Below are positions 17,337 to 26,241 of a stretch of DNA of 64,000 nucleotides, one piece after another. How positions within the stretch are numbered: the stretch's first letter is position 1; every line of letters starts with the position of its first letter. A program made the translations under genes and the position numbers. Source of the DNA: Mongoliibacter ruber (lineage in GTDB: Bacteria > Bacteroidota > Bacteroidia > Cytophagales > Cyclobacteriaceae); contig NZ_PVTR01000009.1 in assembly GCF_003003005.1 (NCBI RefSeq), positions 110,428-174,427 on the forward strand, read 5' to 3'. Below the pieces are notes generated by a model, which was given only the letters and a program-made list of their open reading frames with translations, ran no database searches and was not told the DNA's origin.

Positions 17337-18545
17337 TTAAGTAGCCTGCATTTCTTTCACTTTACTTTCCACCCTGAGAATGAAATCACTTAAGACGTTC
17401 ATATAATTGATAAACGCATCGTAAGGTGTATCATAATGGCTAAAGTATGAATGGACGGCACCATCTGAGAAGAATTTGGTACACATATAATAGAAATGAT
17501 CGGAAGTTTGCAGGTAGGACCAGTCTCTTTGGATTTCAGGATCATCTATTTTTTTAACCTTGTCCTCCAACTCATATAGTTTGGCAAATGCTTCATTCTG
17601 CAGGTCATTCCCCAGCCAAGCCGTCAAATCTCTTTCTTCGTCTGCCCATGAAATCGGCACAGGGACGTTTATTTTGGCTATTGGTTTACCACCTTTCACC
17701 ACTTCATAAGGCGTACTGAATGTAAAATCAGTTTGCGAAAAGACCATATTTGGCAAAGCTTTCATAAATTCAAATATGCCGGTCTCTACCCACTGATGCT
17801 CACCAAAAGTTTCATAATCCATAAACAGGTTTACAGTCTCCTGTTCTTTAGGTACGGCATTCAGCCATTTACCAAACTTCTCAGTAGTCAGTGGATAATC
17901 TGACCAAGATTTGTTGCTAAATCTAAAGGCTATGTCATCACTCAACTGAAAATTTTTCAAAAGAATTTTCAAGTTCGGGTTGATGTTGTTTTCGTATACG
18001 AAATTAGGGCTTTTCCAACCTAGGATATGTTTGGCCCCTTCAGTAAGCATGCCTTCAAAGCCCATATCAGCGACCATTTCACCGATTTTGTCTGAATAGA
18101 TCAGTTCTGTATTTCGAAAAACCTTCGGTTCATAGCCATTGAAAAGCCTTTTGATTTTTTCTTTGTGGGCATTGACCATCCTATTGAACTCAGTTTTGCT
18201 TGCCAGTGCACTGAGAGAGTGAGCATCAGTTTCGTTCAATAATTCCACATGACCCGTGGCAACAAGCTTTTGAAAACTTTCCAAGACGTCAGGCGCATAG
18301 GATTCAAACTGATCCAAACATACTCCCGAAATGGAAAAGCTCACCTTAAACTTGCCATTGTAATGGTTAATCATATCCAAGAGCAATGCATTCATTGGCA
18401 GGTAGCATTTTTGTGCCACCTTTCTGATGATACTCTTATTGCTATAATCATCCCAATAATAATGATCATCCCCAATATCAAAAAAACGATAAGGTTTGAT
18501 TCTTAGTGGCTGATGTACCTGAAAATAAAAACAAATGGTTCTCAT
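17337..18545 (-). CDS. Glycoside hydrolase family 57 alpha-glucan enzyme
   Basis: The 402-residue protein shows GH57 conserved regions: HQPLR (11-15), 'ELLNETDAHSLS', 'FRNTELIYSD' with likely nucleophile Glu147, and 'FMDYETFGEHQ' with likely acid/base Asp243. The short length fits the amylase/4-alpha-glucanotransferase-like GH57 group. No signal peptide, so it acts on cytosolic glycogen or maltodextrin. Its ATG overlaps the stop of the glycosyltransferase gene by 4 bp, in a three-gene alpha-glucan operon. Confidence 0.93.
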   Translation of the reverse strand: MRTICFYFQVHQPLRIKPYRFFDIGDDHYYWDDYSNKSIIRKVAQKCYLPMNALLLDMINHYNGKFKVSFSISGVCLDQFESYAPDVLESFQKLVATGHVELLNETDAHSLSALASKTEFNRMVNAHKEKIKRLFNGYEPKVFRNTELIYSDKIGEMVADMGFEGMLTEGAKHILGWKSPNFVYENNINPNLKILLKNFQLSDDIAFRFSNKSWSDYPLTTEKFGKWLNAVPKEQETVNLFMDYETFGEHQWVETGIFEFMKALPNMVFSQTDFTFSTPYEVVKGGKPIAKINVPVPISWADEERDLTAWLGNDLQNEAFAKLYELEDKVKKIDDPEIQRDWSYLQTSDHFYYMCTKFFSDGAVHSYFSHYDTPYDAFINYMNVLSDFILRVESKVKEMQAT

Positions 18546-19831
18546 GGCTTTTGATTATGTAGTTTTTCGTATACGGTTACTAGTTTGGCAGCTACATGCT
18601 CCCATTTCAAATTTTTCAATTCCTCACTTCCCAACTCTTTAAACATCTTAGCAATACTAGGATAATGAAGCAATCCAAAAATAGCGTCTGCCATGGCGTC
18701 GACATCCCAAAAATCTATCTTAATGGCATTTCTCAAGACCTCTGCTACACCAGATTGCTTTGAAATGATTACCGGAGTGTTGTGTCTTACTGCTTCGAGT
18801 GGTGCGATACCAAATGGTTCGGATACGGAAGGCATGACGTACACATCCGAGATGGCATACATATCATCCACATCTTTCCCCTTGAGGAATCCAGTGAAGT
18901 GAAACTTGGTCCCCATCCCCAATTCTGCGACACGTTCTACCATTTTGTTCAACAGGTCTCCATTTCCTGCCATCACGAACCTTACATTCGGGTCTCTTTG
19001 GATAACTTTTTTGGCAGCTTCAACGAAATATTCCGGACCTTTCTGATAAGTGATTCTACCTAAAAAAGTGACAATTTTTTCTGGAACATGCTTTTGGATC
19101 TCTGATTTGATAATACTTGCATCCAAGACTGCATTGTGGAGTACACTAACTTTATCAGGATTGACACCATACTTTTCTACCACCACTTTTTTGGTCAAAT
19201 GGCTTACTGCAAGAATATGATCTGCAGCTCTCAAACCTGCTTTTTCAATTTCATATACAGGTCCAGAAGCACCGCCCTGTCCTGCCCTGTCAAACTGGGT
19301 AGCATGGATATGTGCAATAAAAGGCTTACCGCTTATTTCTTTGGCAGCTATAGCGGCAGGATATGCCAGCCAATCATGTGCATGAATCAGGTCATGGTCT
19401 TTGACTTTTGCTATCTGTGTGGCCACCAAGGCATAGCGGGCAACCTCTTCCATGAGGTTTTTGCCATACTTTCCTGAAAATTCAAATTTATTGGAAAAAA
19501 CGGTCTCTTCTATGTCTGACCTATGATGTAGGGTATAATCTGTATATTTTTCAAATTCTTCCTGGCCCAAGTAAGGAACCAAGTAGCTATTGATTTCAAG
19601 GTATGTAAGGTTAGCCCATGTGTCTTGGAATTTCTTTTCCCTGTAATCAACCTCCACATCACTGGCATTGACAAAATCAGCCAAAGGCTCTTCATCACCG
19701 TAAAGTTTCGGCACTACAAAAATCACTTCCTGATTGTGCACGTTAAGTCCTTTGATCAGTCCATAACAGGCTGTACCCAAACCTCCAGAAATATGTGGGG
19801 GAAATTCCCAGCCAAACATTAAAACCTTCAT
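18542..19831 (-). CDS. GT4/GT5-type glycosyltransferase, glycogen-synthase-like
   Basis: The 429-residue GT-B enzyme starts 'MFGWEFPPHISGGLGTACYGL', the KxGGL-like nucleotide-sugar loop of starch/glycogen synthases, and has 'VTFLGRITYQKGPEYFVEAA' and 'VMPSVSEPFGIAPLEA' with the donor-site EPFGIAPLE motif. Its position between debranching enzyme and GH57 genes, with a 10-bp gap and a 4-bp overlap, indicates alpha-glucan elongation in the cytosol. The same trio occurs in other Bacteroidota. UDP- versus ADP-glucose use is not readable. Confidence 0.9.
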   Translation of the reverse strand: MKVLMFGWEFPPHISGGLGTACYGLIKGLNVHNQEVIFVVPKLYGDEEPLADFVNASDVEVDYREKKFQDTWANLTYLEINSYLVPYLGQEEFEKYTDYTLHHRSDIEETVFSNKFEFSGKYGKNLMEEVARYALVATQIAKVKDHDLIHAHDWLAYPAAIAAKEISGKPFIAHIHATQFDRAGQGGASGPVYEIEKAGLRAADHILAVSHLTKKVVVEKYGVNPDKVSVLHNAVLDASIIKSEIQKHVPEKIVTFLGRITYQKGPEYFVEAAKKVIQRDPNVRFVMAGNGDLLNKMVERVAELGMGTKFHFTGFLKGKDVDDMYAISDVYVMPSVSEPFGIAPLEAVRHNTPVIISKQSGVAEVLRNAIKIDFWDVDAMADAIFGLLHYPSIAKMFKELGSEELKNLKWEHVAAKLVTVYEKLHNQKP

Positions 19832-19841
19832 AAAAATTAAT

Positions 19842-21758
19842 TTAAACTTTATTAATTAAATGCATCATTCTTAGCAATTCACCGATGCTCCATGCTTGAG
19901 ATATCGCTCCTTTAGGACGATGAGGAGCATCTCCATCATAGATTTCGGCCACGGTACCTACACCGTATTGTGTCATTACTCCATCAAATTCCTTAATGAT
20001 TTTGTTGACAAAATGCTTCCCTGACTTGCCATGCAGCTTAAGATACCCCTCCACAAAATGTCCTAAAAGCCATACCCACACAGTGCCATTATGGTAAGCG
20101 ATGTCCCTGAAGTATTGATTTCCTTGATAGTAACCCTTGTATCCAGGGTCATCTGGGGCAAGGGACCTTAGACCTCTACTTGTCAATAATTTGGATTTGA
20201 CCTTTTCTAATATAGATTCCATTTGGTATTCTTCCAAAGGTGAATAAGGCAATGAGGTCGCAAAAATCATATTTGGTCGAATAGCCCAGTCCTTGTAGAA
20301 TCCATCCACATAATCTGCCAAATACCCTTTTTCTTCATCCCAGAAAAATTCTACAAAGGAGGTTTTGACTTTTTGAGTAAGGGCTTTTATTTCTTCATCG
20401 TCTGTCAATTCTGCATAAAAACAGAGCGCATTGTACCATAAGGCATTAATTTCAACAGGGCAGCCTATTCTTGGTGTGACTGGACCATCGGAATTCACTG
20501 CATCCATCCAAGTCAAAGCTATACCTTCTTCACCACCGTAGAGCAAACCACTATCTAACATATGGATGTTATAATCGGTACCTTTCATATAGCCCTCGAT
20601 GATACCTTTCATTTTGCCGAGGTATTTTTTCTTAATGGTATTGGTATCCGAGGTAAAGGCAATGTATTGCTGAAGGGACCAAAAAAACCAAAGTGGCGCG
20701 TCCATAGATGCCAAGTTTCTCATTACACCACTTCCTACATTTGGAAAAAGTGGGCCATGTAAATCGGCGACCATAGTGTCCATGATCTCCAAAAAGGTCT
20801 CTTTATTGCCTTGAGGTAATGTCAATCCTGGTGTTGCCACAAAAGTATCTCTTCCCCACCACCCAAACCACGGGTAGCCTGCAATCACATGGGTCTTCCC
20901 ATCTCTCTTTTGGATAAACTGACCCGCCGAATTTTTTAAGCAATTCTCAAAATTATTCCTTGGGATTCTTCTGGCTATTTCTTTTTCAAATGCCTTTTGC
21001 CTGGTACTAGGATCGGCCTCTACTAAACCTGCAGAGAATATGACGGATTCACCTTTTTCTATATCAAATTCGAAAAATCCAGGAACAAAAAGGTCTTCTT
21101 GATATTCATAACCTCTCTCACGCTCCATGATATATTCAATATTGTGATACCAATCAGGCGTGGCGGTAAACTTATTTTTCTTAGAAAGCTGCAAATAGAG
21201 TGGGTTATATTCTTGGTAAAGCTGAAACTTCCCCCCATTTGGAATTTTTTCAAATTCTCTGTTCACCCTGTCATTGGCTTTGGACAAGTTATGATACCCC
21301 CGAAAAGCCAAAAAGGGACTTATGCGTATTTTTGTTGGTGAATGGGCTTCCAAAAGGGTGTATCTTATCATCAAACGATCCCTGTTGGTGTCCAATATCA
21401 ACTCTTTTTGTAGCAATACACCTCCTACTCTGTAAGTCAGTTTGGGTATAGGCTCGGAGTCAAAATCTTCCAAGTATTTATGCCCTCGTGGTGAGTAGTT
21501 GCCTGGATATTTGGTAATCCCAAGATTAAAACTCGCCCCCCTCTGAATCACTGTTTCGTGAACAGTGCTGAGCATGACATGCAACTGCTCATCAATCTGT
21601 GGCTGAGGCGCTACCAAAAGCCCATGGTACTTCCTGGTATTACAACCAATAATAGTAGTACTGGTATAACAGCCGCCACGGTTGGTACGAATAATTTCTC
21701 TATCCAAAGAGTAATTGAGATTGATTAATTGGGTTTTGTCAAAATGGATATAACTCAT
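19842..21758 (-). CDS. Glycogen debranching enzyme (amylo-alpha-1,6-glucosidase)
   Basis: The 638-residue protein has an N-terminal GDE_N domain ('NRGGCYTSTTIIGCNTRKYHGLLVA') and a C-terminal (alpha/alpha)6 catalytic domain ('IAGYPWFGWWGRDTFVATPGL', 'YHNGTVWVWLLGHF', 'GAISQAWSIGELLRM'). These identify the GH133-type bacterial debranching enzyme, which hydrolyses alpha-1,6 branches of glycogen. It is first in the alpha-glucan operon. Confidence 0.94.
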   Translation of the reverse strand: MSYIHFDKTQLINLNYSLDREIIRTNRGGCYTSTTIIGCNTRKYHGLLVAPQPQIDEQLHVMLSTVHETVIQRGASFNLGITKYPGNYSPRGHKYLEDFDSEPIPKLTYRVGGVLLQKELILDTNRDRLMIRYTLLEAHSPTKIRISPFLAFRGYHNLSKANDRVNREFEKIPNGGKFQLYQEYNPLYLQLSKKNKFTATPDWYHNIEYIMERERGYEYQEDLFVPGFFEFDIEKGESVIFSAGLVEADPSTRQKAFEKEIARRIPRNNFENCLKNSAGQFIQKRDGKTHVIAGYPWFGWWGRDTFVATPGLTLPQGNKETFLEIMDTMVADLHGPLFPNVGSGVMRNLASMDAPLWFFWSLQQYIAFTSDTNTIKKKYLGKMKGIIEGYMKGTDYNIHMLDSGLLYGGEEGIALTWMDAVNSDGPVTPRIGCPVEINALWYNALCFYAELTDDEEIKALTQKVKTSFVEFFWDEEKGYLADYVDGFYKDWAIRPNMIFATSLPYSPLEEYQMESILEKVKSKLLTSRGLRSLAPDDPGYKGYYQGNQYFRDIAYHNGTVWVWLLGHFVEGYLKLHGKSGKHFVNKIIKEFDGVMTQYGVGTVAEIYDGDAPHRPKGAISQAWSIGELLRMMHLINKV

Positions 21759-21833
21759 AGAGGTTAAAAGTTATTTAGATTTGCATAAAAATACCCTTTT
21801 GAGCCCGAAAGAAAAATATTAGTAGATAAAAAT

Positions 21834-21857
21834 AAAGGTTATATTTCTATAACCTTT
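21834..21857. terminator. Hairpin with a perfect 10-bp stem
   Basis: AAAGGTTATA and its reverse complement flank a TTTC loop. T-rich tracts lie on both sides (ATTTTTATC on the minus strand). It lies 12 bp past the stop of the small gene at 21869-22012 and probably ends its transcript. Confidence 0.75.
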
Positions 21858-21868
21858 GGTTTTTTCAC

Positions 21869-22012
21869 TTAATGAGAAGTGATTCTCTCTTTTTGAATTT
21901 CCTCGAAGTTCTTGATAGACTCTTCGAACTTGCTCAAATATAAATGAACCGATTTTAAATCTATTCTTTTGATTTGAGGAAACCTCGGCGAAGGTTTAAA
22001 TAATGTAAACAT
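21869..22012 (-). CDS. Small protein, 47 residues, unknown function
   Basis: An ATG-initiated frame of 47 codons begins MFTLFKPSPRFPQIKRIDLK and ends ...KERITSH. It is basic and predicted helical, with a charged amphipathic C-terminal half (LSKFEESIKNFEEIQKER). AAGAGG stands just before the ATG, a TAAATTTTG promoter-like box lies about 25 bp upstream, and the 10-bp-stem terminator follows the stop. Codon use looks like the neighbouring genes. No family is recognised. It is probably real because gene, leader and terminator fit together. Confidence 0.6.
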   Translation of the reverse strand: MFTLFKPSPRFPQIKRIDLKSVHLYLSKFEESIKNFEEIQKERITSH

Positions 22013-22083
22013 ACCTCTTAGTTTTTATTTGAATTAGACAAAATTTATGCCATTTGGGTTCATCAAAAACAATATAAAATAAG

Positions 22084-22107
22084 AAACCCCTCTTTTGGGA
22101 GGGGTTT
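22084..22107 (-). terminator. Terminator after tRNA-His
   Basis: AAACCCCTC/GAGGGGTTT is a perfect 9-bp stem with a 6-base loop just past the 3' end of the tRNA on the minus strand, followed by a TTTCTTATTTTA tract that is T-rich on that strand. Confidence 0.8.
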
Positions 22108-22109
22108 TG

Positions 22110-22184
22110 GGTGAAAGACCGGGTTCGAACCGGCGACCTCTGGATCCACAAACCAGCGCTCTAACCAGCTGAGCTACAATCACC
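22110..22184 (-). tRNA. tRNA-His (anticodon GTG)
   Basis: The minus strand folds as a cloverleaf with D arm GCTC...GAGC, anticodon loop TTGTGGA (GUG, histidine) and T arm GCCGG-TTCGAAC-CCGGT. The extra G at -1 opposite C73, the tRNA-His identity pair, is encoded. No CCA is encoded. The acceptor stem GTGATTG/CTTTCAC has two adjacent U-U mismatches at pairs 5-68 and 6-67, and pair 31-39 is also U-U. Confidence 0.93.
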
Positions 22185-22260
22185 ATTTTAAATTCCCACT
22201 CACATCGTTATCTGAATGGAGTGCAAATGTAATATTACGCTTTTTACTTCGCAACATTAT

Positions 22261-23607
22261 CTACTGTATTTTTCTAGAAAATTTTAATCGTGCTCCTTTT
22301 TTCTCCTCATTGAATGTACCATTTTCATAAGCTAAATGTCCAGAAACGATCGTGTGCGTTACTTTTGACTTAAATTCATGCCCTTCAAAAGGAGACCATG
22401 CACATTTAGCCAAAATATTATCTTTATCTACTGTCCATGGATCATTCAGGTCCACTATGGCCAAGTCTGCATGATAGCCTGGTCTGATATAGCCTCTTTT
22501 CTCTATTTCAAACAAAATAGAAGGATTATGGCACATTTTCTCAGCAATCTGATCTAACCTGATCTTACCTTGATGGTAGAGGTCCAACATCGCTACCAGA
22601 CTGTGCTGAATCAGTGGACCGCCCGAAGGTGCTGAAGTGTAAGGATTATTTTTTTCTCCCAGTGTATGGGGGGCATGGTCGGTGGCTATCACATCTATGT
22701 TTCCATTGAGGACTCCTTCCAAAATCTCATCTCTATCCTGAGCTGTCTTGACAGCAGGATTCCATTTGATCAATGTGCCCTTTTCTTCATAATCTTCCTC
22801 CGAAAACCAAAGGTGATGTATGCAGGCCTCTGCTGTTATCCTTTTTTCCTCCAAAGGAAGCCTATCATCAAACAACTTGACCTCTTTTCCTGTGCTGATA
22901 TGGAGAACATGAAGCTTGGTACCATATTTTCTCGCCATATCCACTACTTTTTTGGAAGCGTCGTAACAGGCCTCCTCAGATCTAATGAGTGGGTGGTATT
23001 TCATCGGAATATCATCACCATACTTTTCCTTGTATTTGGCAAGATTCTCTTTGATGATATTATCATTTTCGCTGTGTGTAGCTATCAAAAGCTTACATTC
23101 ACGGAATATTCTCTCCAGACTCTCTTGATTGTCAACCAACATATTGCCAGTCGAAGAACCTTGAAACACCTTTATCCCGCAGACATTCTCTGGATCAACT
23201 TTTAGAATTTCTTCCAGGTTGTCATTGGTAGCCCCAAAAAAGAAGGAATAGTTGGCCAGTGATTTTTCAGAAGCTATTTTATATTTCTCTTCCAATAGCT
23301 CTATGGTAACAGACTGCGGATCCGTATTTGGCATTTCCATATATGAGGTGACACCTCCAGCAACCGCTGCCTTACTTTCTGTATAAATGTCGGCCTTGTG
23401 CGTGAGACCTGGCTCACGAAAATGCACCTGATCATCGATGACACCAGGAAAAATATGCTTTCCACTCGCATCGATGGTCATATCAGCTTCAAATTCGCTG
23501 AGGTCTTTGCCCACATTGAAGATGATTCCCTCTTTGATCAAAATATCAGAACGGGTTATCTTACCTTCATTTACTATATTTGCACCTGTAATTAATATAC
23601 TCTTCAT
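22261..23607 (-). CDS. pyrC: Dihydroorotase
   Basis: The 448-residue amidohydrolase resembles type I dihydroorotase, closing dihydroorotate in pyrimidine synthesis. Signatures are 'GVIDDQVHFREPGLTHK' (54-70), 'CGIKVFQGSSTGNML' with the probable carboxylated lysine, 'THSEND', 'LHVLHIST', and 'VIATDHAPHT' with the catalytic Asp. The usual first His of the HxH motif is Gln60. Hydantoinase or allantoinase are the alternatives, but the FREPGLTHK run favours dihydroorotase. It is monocistronic and divergent from the helicase gene. Confidence 0.88.
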   Translation of the reverse strand: MKSILITGANIVNEGKITRSDILIKEGIIFNVGKDLSEFEADMTIDASGKHIFPGVIDDQVHFREPGLTHKADIYTESKAAVAGGVTSYMEMPNTDPQSVTIELLEEKYKIASEKSLANYSFFFGATNDNLEEILKVDPENVCGIKVFQGSSTGNMLVDNQESLERIFRECKLLIATHSENDNIIKENLAKYKEKYGDDIPMKYHPLIRSEEACYDASKKVVDMARKYGTKLHVLHISTGKEVKLFDDRLPLEEKRITAEACIHHLWFSEEDYEEKGTLIKWNPAVKTAQDRDEILEGVLNGNIDVIATDHAPHTLGEKNNPYTSAPSGGPLIQHSLVAMLDLYHQGKIRLDQIAEKMCHNPSILFEIEKRGYIRPGYHADLAIVDLNDPWTVDKDNILAKCAWSPFEGHEFKSKVTHTIVSGHLAYENGTFNEEKKGARLKFSRKIQ

Positions 23608-23739
23608 AAAATTGTTTTTTTGAACGGTCTAAGTAATTCAAAATAGTCTGCAAATCAGGCTGTTCTATACAAACAATCCTTTTGCACCCATCTAGGTTTC
23701 ATTGATTTCCTTTTTTGGGTTTCTCAAAAATAACAAAAC

Positions 23740-25104
23740 ATGTCCGAAGCTATCCAAACTTTCGAGAATTTTAAATTGAACAAACAACTTTTGGAAGCTG
23801 TGGCTGATGCCGGGTATACAAAACCAACGCCTATTCAGGAGAAAGCCATCCCATTGGCATTGGCAGGGCATGATCTTTTGGGGATAGCGCAAACAGGTAC
23901 AGGAAAAACAGCTGCGTATGTATTGCCGATCTTGATGAAAATAAAGTACGCTCAAGGGATGCATCCTCGGGCGCTGATCATGGCTCCGACAAGGGAATTG
24001 GTCATGCAGATTGAAGAGGCTGTGATTTCCTTTGGAAAGTTTACTGACTTGAGATTCGTGAGTTTGTACGGTGGTCTTGGGCCTAAGACGCAAATCGAAA
24101 AAATCCAGCAAGGTGTAGATATCATTATTTCTACCCCAGGTCGCTTTTTAGACCTATACAAAAAAGGCGAAGTCTTCACCAAAGAAATCAAAACGATGGT
24201 ATTAGATGAGGCAGATAAAATGCTGGACATGGGCTTCATGCCACAGATAAGGTCGATTTTAGAAGTAATCCCCACCAAAAGACAGAACCTCCTTTTTTCG
24301 GCAACCTTTGGTGCCAAAGTGGATAAGTTCTCTCAGGAGTTTTTGGAATTTCCAGAACGGATAGAAATCGATCCACAGGCAACTACAGCTGAGACCATTC
24401 ATCAAATCAAGTATTCTGTCCCAAATATCAAGACCAAAATCAATCTCCTGGAACACCTTCTTGAAGAGGAAACCCTAAATAGGATCATTGTTTTCACCAA
24501 GTCAAGGAAAAATGCCGAATCCGTATACAGCTATCTCGAAAGGAAAAAGCTGGGCGAGATACGAGTCATACATGCCAACAAAGGCCAAAATACCCGGATC
24601 AATTCCATGGAAGATTTTAAGTCAGGTGAGGTTAGGATTCTAGTCGCTACAGATGTGGCGGCAAGAGGATTGGACATCAGTATGGTCAGCCATGTGATCA
24701 ATTTCGACGTTCCGCTTATATATGAAGATTATGTTCACAGAATTGGAAGGACAGGAAGGGCCGAAAAAGATGGCATTGCCATTTCTTTCATCAACCCAGC
24801 TGAAATCTACCACTTTGACAGAATAGAAGAAATCATCAGAATGCAGGTTCCTGAGGTTCAGATACCCGCAGAAGTTATCATTGCAAAAACTCCCTTCGAA
24901 GAAAGTCAAGCCTATGCCAGGGAGATAGATAATCAAAAACGCAAAGAGAATCCGGATTTCAAAGGTGGATTTCATGAAAAGAAGGCAAGGCCAAAGCCAA
25001 ACCCGCTTGTCAAAGAGAAAAAAAGAGGGAATAAAAACTCCAAGGCCAAAAGGAATAGGAACCAAATGAAAACTCAGGGCAAGTGGAAGAAAAAGGGGGA
25101 TTGA
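23740..25104 (+). CDS. DEAD-box ATP-dependent RNA helicase, RhlE-like
   Basis: The 454-residue protein has all DEAD-box motifs in order: Q motif 'KPTPIQEKAIPLA', I 'AQTGTGKT', Ia 'PTRELVMQ', II 'LDEADKMLDMGF', III 'SAT', IV-V 'VATDVAARGLD', VI 'HRIGRTGRAEK'. The C-terminal 60 residues are a lysine/arginine/asparagine-rich disordered tail for RNA binding. It acts in RNA remodelling or ribosome assembly. It is monocistronic with a terminator downstream. Confidence 0.95.
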   Translation: MSEAIQTFENFKLNKQLLEAVADAGYTKPTPIQEKAIPLALAGHDLLGIAQTGTGKTAAYVLPILMKIKYAQGMHPRALIMAPTRELVMQIEEAVISFGKFTDLRFVSLYGGLGPKTQIEKIQQGVDIIISTPGRFLDLYKKGEVFTKEIKTMVLDEADKMLDMGFMPQIRSILEVIPTKRQNLLFSATFGAKVDKFSQEFLEFPERIEIDPQATTAETIHQIKYSVPNIKTKINLLEHLLEEETLNRIIVFTKSRKNAESVYSYLERKKLGEIRVIHANKGQNTRINSMEDFKSGEVRILVATDVAARGLDISMVSHVINFDVPLIYEDYVHRIGRTGRAEKDGIAISFINPAEIYHFDRIEEIIRMQVPEVQIPAEVIIAKTPFEESQAYAREIDNQKRKENPDFKGGFHEKKARPKPNPLVKEKKRGNKNSKAKRNRNQMKTQGKWKKKGD

Positions 25105-25115
25105 TTTGGGGATGA

Positions 25116-25226
25116 ATGAAACTGAGAAACAAAGAATATTACGAAGAATTCGCCATAGACATACTCCAGATTTCTAAAATTCAAGTGGAAAAGTGGCGAT
25201 CCATGTGGTATTTTAAAAGAATATGA
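25116..25226 (+). pseudogene. Short ORF or gene remnant (36 codons)
   Basis: MKLRNKEYYEEFAIDILQ... reads as protein-like sequence and ends at a TGA. The same frame continues open past that stop for about 55 codons ('RYFLGAKKMIGILKKVL') but runs through a terminator hairpin. It could be a small gene or a decayed gene with one in-frame stop. No family is recognised. Confidence 0.25.
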
Positions 25227-25310
25227 TGTCTTGAAATAAATCGGTGCCGTAAATTGAAATGCTTATCAAGCAGATACTTTTTAGGTGCAAAAAAAATGAT
25301 CGGTATTCTA

Positions 25311-25346
25311 AAAAAAGTCCTACAAAACGATTTGCAGGACTTTTTT
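25311..25346. terminator. Bidirectional terminator
   Basis: AAAAAAGTCCT/AGGACTTTTTT with an inner CAAA/TTTG stem gives T runs on both strands. It separates the helicase gene from the convergent exported-protein gene. Confidence 0.88.
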
Positions 25347-25377
25347 ATTTTTCCAAGTATTAGCACTTCTTATATTG

Positions 25378-25962
25378 TCAATCTCTTGGAGGATTGATCA
25401 TGATATGCGCCCTATGCGTGCCAGGATCCATTATCCATGGCATTGCTGGTCCAGAAGGACGGAGTGGAAGCCCTGTACTTTCAGCGGTAGCCCAAGGTAA
25501 ATAGACAACATACCTCAAATAGGAATTGTTGACCTCTCCTTTTTCTCTATCATAATCTTCATCATCAGCGGTCAACACAAATAGTGTGGCTCCATCTTTA
25601 ATCTTGAGTTTACCGGACTTTACTTCCTCTTCTCTGATATCAAAAATTTCCTTGGCATTTTTTCCTTCTTTTCGTAACTGTCGCCCTCTTTCCATAAATT
25701 CATCCAAACCCTTGTAATAACAAGAAGCATTAAAACCTGGACTATTTGGATCATCCGCCAGACAAATAAGGTCATTGCTGCCTTTTCTCAAAACCAGAAA
25801 TTCTCCTTTGTCATCGTATCCGTAAACCATAGCGCCATCTTTTAATTCATCAGGTGCGGCCAAAAGAGCGGTTTTGATTTGGATTTCTTTGGATGGGATT
25901 TGTTGCGCTGCTGTTGAATACGCAACACAAAAAAGACAGATTAAGATAAAATAATTTTTCAT
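25378..25962 (-). CDS. Exported protein of unknown function
   Basis: The 194-residue protein starts at the ATG at 25962, which gives a proper signal peptide (MKNYFILICLFCVAYSTAAQ). An in-frame ATG at 25998 would add 12 polar residues before it. The mature part has an N-terminal strand-rich region ('DGAMVYGYDDKGEFLVLRKGSNDLICLADDP') with two cysteines, and ends in an aromatic/proline-rich 'PAMPWIMDPGTHRAHIMINPP'. I do not recognise the family; similar small exported proteins occur in Bacteroidota. Confidence 0.7.
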   Translation of the reverse strand: MKNYFILICLFCVAYSTAAQQIPSKEIQIKTALLAAPDELKDGAMVYGYDDKGEFLVLRKGSNDLICLADDPNSPGFNASCYYKGLDEFMERGRQLRKEGKNAKEIFDIREEEVKSGKLKIKDGATLFVLTADDEDYDREKGEVNNSYLRYVVYLPWATAESTGLPLRPSGPAMPWIMDPGTHRAHIMINPPRD

Positions 25963-26113
25963 AGCTCTTATAGTTTTGGGTTGTGATGAAGTTAACATTT
26001 TTATCCCAAATCAAAAAAAGACCTGTCAGGCAAATTTCCCAACAGGTCTTTTTCTTTAATCTCGTCTCTCGGCTCTATTATCTCTTTCTTACTACCTCAT
26101 TTATCTTTTTCTA

Positions 26114-26144
26114 GACCTTTGAGGTTTTGAAAACCATAAAGGTC
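26114..26144. repeat. 31-bp dispersed palindrome (copy 1)
   Basis: GACCTTTGAGG and TAAAGGTC arms surround a TTTTGAAAA centre. A copy of the same length at 44458-44488 differs at a few positions, and in both cases the block CACAC plus a TCTTGTATCT-rich stretch follows. Confidence 0.7.
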
Positions 26145-26241
26145 ACACTCTCTTGTATCTTATATCTAATCTCTCGCTTCTCCCCTCGATCCCTGAGCGA
26201 AGTCAAAGGGCATCCTTCCTCCCTCATCCTTCATCCTTTCT
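26145..26241 (-). repeat. Purine-rich post-stop element with AGAAGCGAG block (copy 1)
   Basis: On the minus strand the sequence right after the M28 peptidase stop (26242-26244) is purine-rich with AAGGATGAAGGATGAGGG, then a CCCTTTGACTTCGCTCAGGG segment (a motif familiar from many Bacteroidota intergenic regions), then AGAAGCGAGAGATTAG and a run of related AAGATAC units. The same order follows cysD and, in part, cysH. Confidence 0.65.
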
